In this document: positions 24,338-32,461 of the stretch, one piece after another
Position numbering within the stretch: the first letter of the stretch is position 1
Layout of the letters: each line of letters begins with the position of its first letter
Source of the DNA: JBBIOU01 sp037443205
GTDB lineage: Bacteria; Bacteroidota; Bacteroidia; Flavobacteriales_D; UBA2798
Direction of reading: 5' to 3'
DNA: 64,000 nucleotides
Assembly: GCA_037443205.1 (NCBI GenBank)
Contig: JBBIOU010000006.1
Coordinates: 44,636 to 108,635, forward strand
Notes under the pieces: generated by a model
The model's database searches: none
Seen by the model: only the letters and a program-made list of their open reading frames with translations
Told to the model about the DNA's origin: nothing
Translations under genes and position numbers: made by a program

Positions 24338-25291
24338 ATGGAACAATTTAAAATACTTAATGAAAAAGATACTCGCAGCGGCTTTGGTGAAGGACTGCTC
24401 GAACTGGGAAGAAAAAATACAAATGTTGTGGCTCTATGTGCCGATTTAACAGGCTCCCTTAAAATGGATGCTTTTGAAAAAGAATTTCCGGATCGTTTCT
24501 TTCAATGCGGTATAGCCGAAGCAAACATGATGAGCATAGCTGCCGGAATGACTATAGGCGGAAAAATTCCATTTACAGGTACGTTTGCTAATTTTTCTAC
24601 CGGAAGAGTGTATGACCAAATCAGACAAAGCATAGCCTACTCAAATAAAAATGTTAAAATTTGTGCATCTCATGCCGGTCTCACCCTGGGCGAAGACGGT
24701 GCAACACATCAAATACTGGAAGATATCGGAATGATGAAAATGTTGCCCGGAATGACCGTTATAAACCCCTGCGATTTTAACCAAACCAAAGCCGCTACCG
24801 TAGCAATAGCTGAGCATCAAGGCCCTGTATATTTAAGATTTGGCAGACCTAAAGTGCCCAATTTTACCCCCGAAAATCAAAAGTTTGTAATTGGCAAGGC
24901 ACTCAAGCTACATGAAGGCGTAGATGTAACCATCCTGGCAACCGGCCATTTGGTATGGAAAGCCATTGAAGCAGGAAAAATTTTACTCGAAAAAGGTATT
25001 AACCCCGAAATAATAAATATTCACACCATTAAACCTTTAGACGAAGAGGCAGTCATAACATCGGTACGAAAAACCAAATGCTGTGTTACAGCCGAAGAAC
25101 ACCAAAGAGCAGGTGGTTTAGGCGAAAGCATCGCTGCTGTTTTAACGCGTAATTTTCCCGCTCCGCTGGAAATGGTAGCTGTAAACGACACCTTTGGCGA
25201 AAGTGGTACACCGGATGAATTAATGAAAAAATACGGGCTAGATACTCCTGATATTGTGCATGCAGTAGAAAAAGTGATTGCCAGAAAATAA
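24338..25291 (+). CDS. Transketolase, C-terminal subunit
   Basis: 317 residues. The ATG at 24338 follows an in-frame GTG at 24335 that overlaps the preceding stop; the ATG is preferred. It contains the pyrimidine-binding and C-terminal domains: CADLTGSLKMDAFEKEFPDR, FQCGIAEANMMSIAAGM (Glu of the TPP-activating site), TFANFSTGRVYDQIRQSIAY, CASHAGLTLGEDGATHQ, LRFGRPK, and the C-terminal HIIKPLD-like IHTIKPLDEEAV. It completes the split enzyme whose N-terminal half ends at 22953. The sigma factor gene follows after 34 bases. Confidence 0.93.
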   Translation: MEQFKILNEKDTRSGFGEGLLELGRKNTNVVALCADLTGSLKMDAFEKEFPDRFFQCGIAEANMMSIAAGMTIGGKIPFTGTFANFSTGRVYDQIRQSIAYSNKNVKICASHAGLTLGEDGATHQILEDIGMMKMLPGMTVINPCDFNQTKAATVAIAEHQGPVYLRFGRPKVPNFTPENQKFVIGKALKLHEGVDVTILATGHLVWKAIEAGKILLEKGINPEIINIHTIKPLDEEAVITSVRKTKCCVTAEEHQRAGGLGESIAAVLTRNFPAPLEMVAVNDTFGESGTPDELMKKYGLDTPDIVHAVEKVIARK

Positions 25292-25325
25292 TTATCAAGA
25301 TCCATCGGCCCTGTAAGTGCTTATA

Positions 25326-25862
25326 ATGAACTACAGTGACGATAAACTTTTACAGCTCTTTAAACAAGGCCAACAAAACTTTGCCTTTGAGCAGATTGTA
25401 AAAAAATACCAACGTAAAATATATACAGTTATCAGACGCATGATATACAGTCATGACGATACCCATGACGTGATGCAAAATACCTTTATCAAAGCATGGA
25501 AACATTTACACGATTTTCGTCAGGAAAGTAATTTATACACCTGGTTATACCGAATTGCTATCAATGAAACCCTAACCTTTATCAGTAAATCATCACATAA
25601 AATGAAAGTATTACTCGATGAAAATATGAGTACATACGTTCATTCGCTGAGTGATAATTTAAATACCGATGTTATAGAATATAAGTTACAAAAAGCAATA
25701 TTAAATTTACCCGAAAAACAAAGAGCTGTATTTAACATGAAATATTATGATAATTTGAAATACGAAGAAATGTCTGAAATACTCGGTATTTCGGTTGGAG
25801 CACTAAAAGCTCATTACCACCTGGCAGTAAAAAAAATAGAATATTTTTTAATCCAAGATTAA
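25326..25862 (+). CDS. ECF-type RNA polymerase sigma factor
   Basis: 178 residues from the ATG at 25326; an in-frame GTG nine bases upstream is possible. Region 2 (about 20-90) reads FEQIVKKYQRKIYTVIRRMIYSHDDTHDVMQNTFIKAWK and FRQESNLYTWLYRIAINETLTF. Region 4 (about 120-175) reads LPEKQRAVFNMKYYDNLKYEEMSEILGISVGALKAHYHLAVKKI in overlapping pieces, a helix-turn-helix for the -35 region. It probably answers an envelope signal, since the next two genes encode a single-span membrane protein and a Spy-like periplasmic protein. This three-gene order recurs in Bacteroidota. Confidence 0.94.
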   Translation: MNYSDDKLLQLFKQGQQNFAFEQIVKKYQRKIYTVIRRMIYSHDDTHDVMQNTFIKAWKHLHDFRQESNLYTWLYRIAINETLTFISKSSHKMKVLLDENMSTYVHSLSDNLNTDVIEYKLQKAILNLPEKQRAVFNMKYYDNLKYEEMSEILGISVGALKAHYHLAVKKIEYFLIQD

Positions 25863-25903
25863 ACCACTCAGCATTTGTAAAGTCATAATTATAAAATTTA
25901 ACT

Positions 25904-26287
25904 ATGCAACATAAAAATATAGATATAGAAAAACTTAACAGAAAAGAAATATTTACCACGGATGAGTATTATTTTGAGGAATTTCCTAAGCATATAATAA
26001 ATAGAATCCGTAGTAAAAACGAGCGCGTTTATGTAAAAACAGAATTTGCATGGATTACTGTTGCCGCATTAGTGTTGTTAATGTTTGGTATTTTTGATTA
26101 TACAAATACACCCACTCCAAACGAACTTACCGAAACAGAAATAGTATCTTACATTACTGATAATGCCGATTTATTTCAGGATGAAGATTTATACTTCAAT
26201 ACGATTGAAACCGATGTGCTTACCGAACAGGAACAATATTTGATAAACGAAATAGGTTCTTTAGAATTTGAAGAAATTATTAATTAA
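25904..26287 (+). CDS. Putative anti-sigma factor, single-span membrane protein
   Basis: 127 residues. A polar N-terminal part (1-46) contains EYYFEEFPKHIINRI, the DYFDxLPDxIMxRI-like motif found in short Bacteroidota anti-sigma-like proteins downstream of ECF genes. One membrane helix (about 47-63, FAWITVAALVLLMFGIF) follows, then an acidic periplasmic tail. No zinc-binding HxxxCxxC is present, so it is not a ZAS-type anti-sigma factor. Its place 41 bases after the sigma gene is the main argument for the role. Confidence 0.7.
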   Translation: MQHKNIDIEKLNRKEIFTTDEYYFEEFPKHIINRIRSKNERVYVKTEFAWITVAALVLLMFGIFDYTNTPTPNELTETEIVSYITDNADLFQDEDLYFNTIETDVLTEQEQYLINEIGSLEFEEIIN

Positions 26288-26298
26288 ATTATAAAACT

Positions 26299-26760
26299 AT
26301 GAAAACAACATTTTTTAACATTTTGATGCTGTTCGCTTCTGTGCAATTATTTGCCCAACCTAATCACGAGGCTGCTGAGAAAATCAGGAGCAAAAAAATA
26401 GCCTATTTAACAGAATATTTAAAACTTACCCCTGAAGAAGCTCAGAAATTTTGGCCGGTTTATAATCAAAAAGAAGACGAATCAAAAGAATTGCGCAAAC
26501 AAATGCACGAGATAAATAAAAATAAAAAATGGGAAGATATGACAGATGCCGAAGCAGAGAATATGCTGGAACAGATGCTTATTATCAGACAAAAAGAACT
26601 CGACCTGGATAAAAAATACCTTCAAAAGTTTAAAGAAGTAATTCCGGTAAAAAAAGTGGCAATGCTACATAAAGCAGAAATAGAATTTAGAAAAGAAATG
26701 ATAAAAGAAATGCGCCATAATAGGCAAGAACGACATCCCAACAAACCTCATAATAAATAA
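26299..26760 (+). CDS. Spy/CpxP-like periplasmic protein (sensor of ECF sigma factor)
   Basis: 153 residues: signal peptide ending at LFAQ (about 19), then an almost wholly helical, charged mature part. The stretch YLTEYLKLTPEEAQKFWPVY matches the LTxEQxxxFxP pattern of the Spy/CpxP-like family, and the long helix about 55-120 (ELRKQMHEI, MLEQMLIIRQKELDLDKKY) would form the hairpin-like cradle. The C-terminus is His, Asn and Arg rich (RHNRQERHPNKPHNK), possibly metal-binding. It follows the putative anti-sigma gene by 11 bases. Likely role: periplasmic chaperone or sensor governing the sigma factor. A strong terminator follows. Confidence 0.82.
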   Translation: MKTTFFNILMLFASVQLFAQPNHEAAEKIRSKKIAYLTEYLKLTPEEAQKFWPVYNQKEDESKELRKQMHEINKNKKWEDMTDAEAENMLEQMLIIRQKELDLDKKYLQKFKEVIPVKKVAMLHKAEIEFRKEMIKEMRHNRQERHPNKPHNK

Positions 26761-26785
26761 TATCATTATATTTATTTGTTTTGAT

Positions 26786-26815
26786 AGCCCTGTGTTGTTT
26801 CGCAGGGCTTTTTTA
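26786..26815 (+). terminator. Rho-independent terminator of the sigma factor unit
   Basis: AGCCCTG (26786-26792) pairs with CAGGGCT (26803-26809) around a 10-base loop and runs into six T residues. The loop contains the -33 TTG of the next promoter, so the end of one unit and the beginning of the next are physically merged. Confidence 0.9.
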
Positions 26816-26825
26816 ATTAAATTTG
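26795..26825 (+). promoter_or_regulatory. Promoter of the 26832 - mutL unit
   Basis: TTG (26795-26797), a 20-base spacer and TAAATTTG (26818-26825) match the phylum consensus. The -7 element ends six bases before the ATG at 26832, so the transcript would be leaderless or nearly so. Confidence 0.62.
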
Positions 26826-26831
26826 CAGCCC

Positions 26832-27149
26832 ATGATTAGAACAAAATTTTTTAAACTACCCAAAACCAAAGAGTTTAATTTTGTGCCTCGATTTTATGAC
26901 GAGCGTAAAGAAAAGTTAAAATTATTGGAGCAAAATAATACCAACAAAATTTCGGCACAAGAAGATGATGCACGCCTGGAATCTTTAAAAAATAAAATTT
27001 CGCAGCGCTGGGGAAGTGCCCGAAAAGCTAATACACAAGCACCGCAAACCAACCTGAGATTAATTTTAATTATAATGATTTTAGGATTGTTTTCTTATTT
27101 TGCCTGGCAAAAAATGGAACCGCTGCTTTATCAATGGTTAAGTAAATAA
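26832..27149 (+). CDS. Small single-span membrane protein upstream of mutL
   Basis: 105 residues from the ATG at 26832; an upstream in-frame TTG lies inside the -7 box and is rejected. The N-terminal part reads FKLPKTKEFNFVPRFYDERKEKL, which recurs in short conserved Bacteroidota proteins next to mutL and rhomboid genes. A charged helical middle is followed by one membrane helix near the C-terminus (about 79-96). Function unknown. The mutL ATG begins on the base after its stop codon, so the two are co-transcribed. Confidence 0.78.
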   Translation: MIRTKFFKLPKTKEFNFVPRFYDERKEKLKLLEQNNTNKISAQEDDARLESLKNKISQRWGSARKANTQAPQTNLRLILIIMILGLFSYFAWQKMEPLLYQWLSK

Positions 27150-28973
27150 ATGTCAGATATAATTCGCTTATTACCCGATTCGGTTGCAAATCAAATTGCT
27201 GCAGGTGAAGTGGTTCAAAGACCTGCCTCGGTGGTTAAAGAATTGCTCGAAAATTCGGTAGATGCCGGAGCAAATCATATAAAGCTTATTTTGAAAGATG
27301 CCGGCAGAACCTTAATACAGGTTATTGACAATGGTTGCGGCATGACCACAAACGATGCACGTATGTGCTTTGAAAGACATGCTACATCCAAAATCAGCAA
27401 AGCCGATGATTTATTTGCTATTAAAACTAAAGGTTTTAGAGGCGAAGCCATGGCCTCTATAGCAGCCGTTGCTCAGGTAGAACTTAAAACCTGCAGACAC
27501 GAAGATAAATTGGGAACATTGATACAAATTGAGGCCACCAGTATAAAAAAACACGAACCGCTAGCTACTGCACCCGGTACTTCTATTTCGGTAAAAAACC
27601 TGTTTTTTAATATTCCGGCACGCAGAAATTTTTTAAAGTCAGATAATGTTGAGTTAAAACACGTAATTGATGAATTTCAGCGAGTAGCCCTGGCACACCC
27701 CGAAATACACATGGAATTAACTCACAATAACAATACGCTTTTTAATTTGCCTGTTTCTAATTATCGTCAGCGAATCGTTAATATATACGGAAAATCTTAT
27801 AACGAAAGATTGGTACCTACCGAAGAAACTACTGATATCGTATCAATTAAAGGGTATATAGTAAAACCCGAGTATTGTAAAAAAACAAGAGGTGAACAAT
27901 ATTTTTTTGTAAATAATCGCTTTATCAAAAGTCCGTATTTACATCACGCTATTCATGCTGCATACACCGGTCTTATACAAGCTGATATGCACACCGGTTA
28001 TTTTATTTATCTGGATGTAAATCCATCAAGTATTGATATAAATATTCATCCCACTAAAACCGAAGTGAAATTTGAAGATGAAAAATCAATTTATTCCATA
28101 TTATTTGCAGCCGTAAAACGTTCTTTGGGTTTGTTTAATGTTGCTCCTTCTATTGATTTTGGCACCCCTTCACCCATAGATATACCCCTTACAAAAATTA
28201 ACCCCGAAAAAATTTCGGTACCCAAAATCCATATCAACGAAAACTATAACCCCTTTAGTAAGCACTCAAATAAACCGAATAAACCTAAAAATACAAGCCC
28301 CTTTCCCTTCGAAGAATTATTTGAAATAACAGATTTGACCGAATCTGAAAAAAAAATTGCAAGTCTTAAAAATGACCAATCAAACAATCAGTTATTTGAT
28401 GAGATAAATCATACCGGCAATTACGTATATACAGCAGGAAGATACTTGATAATAAAATCCCCTAAAGGATTTAGTATTATTGATGTTTGCCGCGCACATG
28501 AACGTGTATTATACGACAGATTTATTAAATCGCTCAATACAGATAAAGCTGCGTCACAACAACAATTATTTCCTCAGGCTATTGAACTTAATCCGGCAGA
28601 TTTTGTTCTACTTAAAGAGTTAGAAACAGAGTTGCAATCTATCGGATTTAGCATATCTTTTTTGGGAAATTATACTATTTCTATAAACGGTATTCCAACA
28701 GGTATAGCCGAAGATAATCCTGCGCACATCATCGAAAACATGCTCGAAGAACTAAAACATCATTCCTCAGAAATTAAAAATAACCGTAAGCATTATACAG
28801 CCATGTTATTAGCGGGTATTTTTTCCATAAAACCCGGCAGAATGTTGCATGAAGATGAAATTAGTGCCCTTTTAAAGGATTTATTTCATAGTCATTCTCC
28901 GGCTGTTAGTCCTAAGGGTAAAAACATTATAGTTAACTTTGGTCCGCAAGAATTTGATAAATATTTTAATTAA
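27150..28973 (+). CDS. mutL: DNA mismatch repair protein MutL
   Basis: 607 residues. The GHKL ATPase domain is complete: IAAGEVVQRPASVVKELLENSVDAGA, IDNGCGM and TKGFRGEAMASIAAV, then PGTSISVKNLFFNIPARRNFLK. The transducer domain (about 210-335) ends at VNPSSIDINIHPTKTEVKF. The C-terminal dimerisation domain spans about 420-607. At residues 445-452 it has DVCRAHER where endonuclease-type MutL has DQHAxxER, and the CPHGRP motif near the C-terminus is replaced by SPKGK, so metal-dependent nicking activity is doubtful. MutL couples MutS to downstream repair. Two rhomboid genes follow closely. Confidence 0.95.
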   Translation: MSDIIRLLPDSVANQIAAGEVVQRPASVVKELLENSVDAGANHIKLILKDAGRTLIQVIDNGCGMTTNDARMCFERHATSKISKADDLFAIKTKGFRGEAMASIAAVAQVELKTCRHEDKLGTLIQIEATSIKKHEPLATAPGTSISVKNLFFNIPARRNFLKSDNVELKHVIDEFQRVALAHPEIHMELTHNNNTLFNLPVSNYRQRIVNIYGKSYNERLVPTEETTDIVSIKGYIVKPEYCKKTRGEQYFFVNNRFIKSPYLHHAIHAAYTGLIQADMHTGYFIYLDVNPSSIDINIHPTKTEVKFEDEKSIYSILFAAVKRSLGLFNVAPSIDFGTPSPIDIPLTKINPEKISVPKIHINENYNPFSKHSNKPNKPKNTSPFPFEELFEITDLTESEKKIASLKNDQSNNQLFDEINHTGNYVYTAGRYLIIKSPKGFSIIDVCRAHERVLYDRFIKSLNTDKAASQQQLFPQAIELNPADFVLLKELETELQSIGFSISFLGNYTISINGIPTGIAEDNPAHIIENMLEELKHHSSEIKNNRKHYTAMLLAGIFSIKPGRMLHEDEISALLKDLFHSHSPAVSPKGKNIIVNFGPQEFDKYFN

Positions 28974-28978
28974 TTAAT

Positions 28979-29716
28979 ATGCTCAACTCTTTATTCAGAA
29001 ATATGCCACCGGTAGTAAAAAATTTATTGCTCATTAATGTATTGTTTTTTATTGCCACATGGGCATCTATGGCTAATGTTGATTTAAGATTTGTATTAGG
29101 CTTATATAATTTTTCATCAGCACAATTTGAACCTTACCAATTGGTTACACATATGTTCATGCACGGCAATTTTGCCCACATTTTATTTAATATGTTTGCG
29201 CTGATAATGTTTGGCAGTGTTTTAGAAAGAATTTGGGGTCCTAAAAGATTTTTTATATATTATTTAATAACCGGCTTTGGAGCGGTTATTTTACATAGTT
29301 TGGCAAGCTACCTGGAACTAAATCAATTACGCAGAGGAATAGATGTAGAAGTGTATAATACCATAAGAGAAATTGGTTTTGAAGAAACAATTTTGCAAGG
29401 AAAAAATTTTGCCGACCCATTATTATCAAAAATAAATACCCTTTTAAATGCACCCATGATGGGTGCTTCGGGTGCAATATTCGGATTGCTTGTCGGATTT
29501 GGTATGCTGTTCCCCAATACCGAACTCATGCTCATATTTTTACCCATACCTATTAAAGCTAAATACTTTATACCGATATTGATTGTGATTGAATTCTTTT
29601 TAGGTTTAGGTGATTATGAGTGGGATAATGTAGCTCATTTTGCCCATTTAGGAGGCGCTTTATTTGGATTTATTTTGGTAAAAATATGGCAAAATAACAG
29701 AAGTAATTTTTACTGA
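28979..29716 (+). CDS. Rhomboid-family intramembrane serine protease (first)
   Basis: 245 residues, six membrane helices. The catalytic Ser164 lies in MGASGAIFGLLVGFG and the catalytic His223 in AHFAHLGGALFG; the upstream HMFMHGNFAHILFNMFALIMFG is the typical L1/TM2 region. An insert of about 45 polar residues (112-158) precedes the active-site helix, a feature I associate with Bacteroidota rhomboids. It should cleave membrane proteins within or next to their transmembrane helices. It starts five bases after mutL and is followed one base later by a second rhomboid gene. Confidence 0.92.
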   Translation: MLNSLFRNMPPVVKNLLLINVLFFIATWASMANVDLRFVLGLYNFSSAQFEPYQLVTHMFMHGNFAHILFNMFALIMFGSVLERIWGPKRFFIYYLITGFGAVILHSLASYLELNQLRRGIDVEVYNTIREIGFEETILQGKNFADPLLSKINTLLNAPMMGASGAIFGLLVGFGMLFPNTELMLIFLPIPIKAKYFIPILIVIEFFLGLGDYEWDNVAHFAHLGGALFGFILVKIWQNNRSNFY

Positions 29717-29717
29717 C

Positions 29718-30614
29718 ATGCAACGAAATTTTTTTGACGAACTAAAATACAACTTCAAAACAGGAAATATATCTATACGCCTGCTATATATCAATATAGC
29801 AATATTTATCGCAATTAAAATATATGTTTTAATATGCTTTTTATATAAAATACCCGAAAGTATTGCTTTGCATTATTACAGCAAATATTTATTACCAACT
29901 GCCGATATTCAGCAAACATTATTTAAACCCTGGTCGCTCTTTATTTATATGTTTACACATTTTAGTGTTATGCACATTTTGTTTAATATGATAATGCTTT
30001 ATTTTATCGGTAAATTATTCTTAACTCTGCAAAGCGAAAAAAGATTTTTAAATATATACATCTTAGGTGGATTGTTTGGTTGGTTGCTGTATGCCATCAG
30101 TTATAATATTTTTCCTGTATTTGAAGGAAACATAGATTTGCCTATCTTGGGCGCCTCGGCATCGGTTATGGCATTGTTTGTATCTATAGCACTGTACGCT
30201 CCTAATATGGAGGTTTTTTTGTTTGGAATTATTAAAATGCGCTTAATATGGATAATGTTTTTATATCTGTTGCTTGATTTAATACAAATACCGGGCGGAA
30301 TAAATGCAGGGGGACATATATCGCATTTTGGAGGTGCAGCATTAGGTGCACTCATGGCTCCGGGTTTTAAAAATTATGGAAGCTTTTTTAATCGCTACGA
30401 TATTCGTGATTTATTTAAAATATTACCATCGCGCAAAAAAATGAACGTTGTTTATTCAAACAAACGTAGTTTTTCTGATGAAGAGTATAATCGCGCTAAA
30501 GCCGATAAGCAGAAAAGAATAGATGCTATTCTTGATAAAATCAGTAAATCGGGTTATGAAGCATTAAGTAAAGAAGAAAAAGATTTTTTATTCAAAGCCA
30601 GCAAAGATGTTTAG
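29718..30614 (+). CDS. Rhomboid-family intramembrane serine protease (second)
   Basis: 298 residues. The GxSx motif is GASA (Ser147 in LGASASVMALFVSIA) and His203 lies in HISHFGGAALGALM, so the dyad is intact. FTHFSVMHILFNMIMLYFIG is the family's TM2 region. A cytoplasmic C-terminal extension (about 240-298) is charged and ends with the helical motif ISKSGYEALSKEEKDFL, seen in many Bacteroidota rhomboids. It overlaps the next gene by eight bases. The tandem arrangement suggests the two proteases are produced together. Confidence 0.92.
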   Translation: MQRNFFDELKYNFKTGNISIRLLYINIAIFIAIKIYVLICFLYKIPESIALHYYSKYLLPTADIQQTLFKPWSLFIYMFTHFSVMHILFNMIMLYFIGKLFLTLQSEKRFLNIYILGGLFGWLLYAISYNIFPVFEGNIDLPILGASASVMALFVSIALYAPNMEVFLFGIIKMRLIWIMFLYLLLDLIQIPGGINAGGHISHFGGAALGALMAPGFKNYGSFFNRYDIRDLFKILPSRKKMNVVYSNKRSFSDEEYNRAKADKQKRIDAILDKISKSGYEALSKEEKDFLFKASKDV

Positions 30615-31746
30615 TTTTTTTGTTAAGAGAACTTTTGGTTGGCTATTGCGAATTGTTTTTATTGTCAATTTTATTTTTGGTATCGGATTATTATTGTCGT
30701 ATGCTTCGGCATATATAAGTCCTGCAAAATATACCTGGTTGGCATTTTTCGGCCTGGCATACCCTGTGTTTTTATCGGTGAATATAATTTTTTTGTTGTT
30801 TTGGTTTTTTTTGCGAAGCAAATATTTGTTTTTCTCATTATTGTGTATTGCTGCAGGTTATAAATTTTTGGCAGTATATATACCTATAAAACTATCCGAA
30901 AAAAATGTAGCTTTTGATAATGCTCATAAATTGTTGTCATACAATGTAAGATTATTTGATTTATATAATTGGACGGGCAATAAACATACACGAAACAAGA
31001 TTTTTAATTTTTTAAAAAAAGAAAAAGCAAGTATTATCTGTTTTCAGGAATTTTATTTGCGTAAGGCAGATAATTATTTTAATACACTTGATACCCTGCT
31101 ACAATTTTTGCCTAATAAACACTATGCCGAAGCCTATACGCACGTTTTAAATATCGGTAAACAATCTTTTGGTTTGGCAACGTTTTCTGTATATCCTATC
31201 ATAAATCACTTTGAAATAATTTTCGGTCAAGAAGAAACCAACAATGCTTTGGCAACAGATATAAAAATTAATGATGATACCATTCGTGTAATTAATGTAC
31301 ATTTGGCGTCCATCAGGTTTCAAAAAGCTGATTATGATTTTATAGGAGATGCAACATCCGCATCGCAATGGTATAATCATAAATTTTCAGAACAAAAAAT
31401 AATTGAACGTTTAAATTCAGGATTCATTAAACGTGCAGAACAAATTGAAATTTTAGTAAAATATATTAACAAATCGCCATATCCGGTTATAGTTTGCGGA
31501 GATTTTAATGATACTCCGGTATCTTATTGTTATCAAACTATTTCAAAAAAATTAACAGATGCCTTTGTGAATTGCGGCAGCGGTATAGGTAAAACTTATG
31601 TGGGTAAAATTCCATTGTTACGTATAGATTATATTTTTCATTCTAATCACATAGAATCATTAAAATTTACCCGACACCCTGAGGAATATTCTGACCATCA
31701 TCCCATCAGTTTTTGGTTTAAAATAAACAAAGGACACTATTATTGA
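30607..31746 (+). CDS. Endonuclease/exonuclease/phosphatase (EEP) family membrane protein
   Basis: 379 residues. Three membrane helices occupy about 10-95. The EEP domain follows: LSYNVRLFDLYNW, CFQEFYLRKADNY (metal-binding Glu), INVHLASIRF, VCGDFNDTPVSY and YSDHHPISFWF, which together form the DNase I-like active site with Asp-Asn and the terminal His. Membrane-anchored EEP proteins of this layout occur widely next to rhomboids in Bacteroidota; substrate (nucleic acid or phospholipid) is unknown. The stop codon lies within the loop of a hairpin shared with the convergent gene. Confidence 0.88.
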   Translation: MFSFFVKRTFGWLLRIVFIVNFIFGIGLLLSYASAYISPAKYTWLAFFGLAYPVFLSVNIIFLLFWFFLRSKYLFFSLLCIAAGYKFLAVYIPIKLSEKNVAFDNAHKLLSYNVRLFDLYNWTGNKHTRNKIFNFLKKEKASIICFQEFYLRKADNYFNTLDTLLQFLPNKHYAEAYTHVLNIGKQSFGLATFSVYPIINHFEIIFGQEETNNALATDIKINDDTIRVINVHLASIRFQKADYDFIGDATSASQWYNHKFSEQKIIERLNSGFIKRAEQIEILVKYINKSPYPVIVCGDFNDTPVSYCYQTISKKLTDAFVNCGSGIGKTYVGKIPLLRIDYIFHSNHIESLKFTRHPEEYSDHHPISFWFKINKGHYY

Positions 31747-31762
31747 TTAATAGTGCCCTTTG
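31728..31762. terminator. Probable bidirectional terminator hairpin
   Basis: A 15-base stem (CAAAGGACACTATTA at 31728-31742 with TAATAGTGCCCTTTG at 31748-31762) with one mismatch. On minus-strand RNA that mismatch becomes a G-U pair, and T-rich sequence follows, so it suits the gene at 31795-32268 best. It also contains the stop codon of the EEP gene. Confidence 0.65.
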
Positions 31763-31794
31763 CATGGAGGGTTGTGTATATGGAGGTTTATGGT

Positions 31795-32268
31795 TTAGTT
31801 ATTATCGCCACCAAAGTATTTTTCTTCTAAAATATCGGCAACAGATGCTACTTCAAAAATAATGTAACTTAGGGTATCTAAGTTAGTGTATTCGGCAATC
31901 GGACTGGCTTGAACAATGATTGTTTCACAAGGTGTGCCATCGGCTTTTTTATCGTTGGTAATAGTTATGGCAGAGTAAACACCGTAACCGGCTTCTTTTA
32001 AAATATTATATAAATTTATTTGGGCACTGTAAATGCCAGCTCGGCTGTTCATATAAATAACATCTTTACCCTTTGCATAGCCTTTTGATATCCATAAATA
32101 TACAAACTGATAACGATACGAGCCGTCTTTCAGTTTCATAGGCACGTCCAAGCGCCATTGTTCTTCGTTTAAACGGTCTAACTTATAATTAAATTTTTGA
32201 GCAATTTGTTCCAGCGCTCCTTTTAAATCATAAGTTACACCTGTACTTGTACCTGAGGTTGGTTCCAT
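31795..32268 (-). CDS. Hypothetical cytoplasmic protein, possibly YbjN-like
   Basis: 157 residues, no signal peptide or membrane helix. Predicted mixed alpha/beta, with LKGALEQIAQKFNYKLDRLNEEQWRLDVP at the start (in shorter pieces LKGALEQIAQKF and EEQWRLDVPMKL), VYLWISKGYAKG in the middle and LDTLSYIIFEVASVADILEEKYFGG at the end. The layout recalls YbjN-type or type III chaperone-like folds, but I cannot name it firmly. A -7 box TATATTTG lies at plus 32313-32320 on the minus strand, without a -33 element. Confidence 0.6.
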   Translation of the reverse strand: MEPTSGTSTGVTYDLKGALEQIAQKFNYKLDRLNEEQWRLDVPMKLKDGSYRYQFVYLWISKGYAKGKDVIYMNSRAGIYSAQINLYNILKEAGYGVYSAITITNDKKADGTPCETIIVQASPIAEYTNLDTLSYIIFEVASVADILEEKYFGGDNN

Positions 32269-32461
32269 AATATATAATTTTCCATAAAAGAAGTTATTTT
32301 ACCGATAAAACCCAAATATAATTCGGTAAATGTTAATAACTTTTGCTTGTATGTTTTGTTAACGCATATTTAGCTTAAATTATTCTCAATAATAACTTAG
32401 TTTTGCAAATATGCTTTATGGTTTAAATTATCTTGTTCCACTAACATAAAACATAAAATTA

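Noticed and set aside
22108..25291. Transketolase interrupted by a frameshift or insertion (pseudogene)
   Set aside because: Both halves have their own starts and complete domains, and split two-subunit transketolases are well known; the intervening VWA gene is intact.
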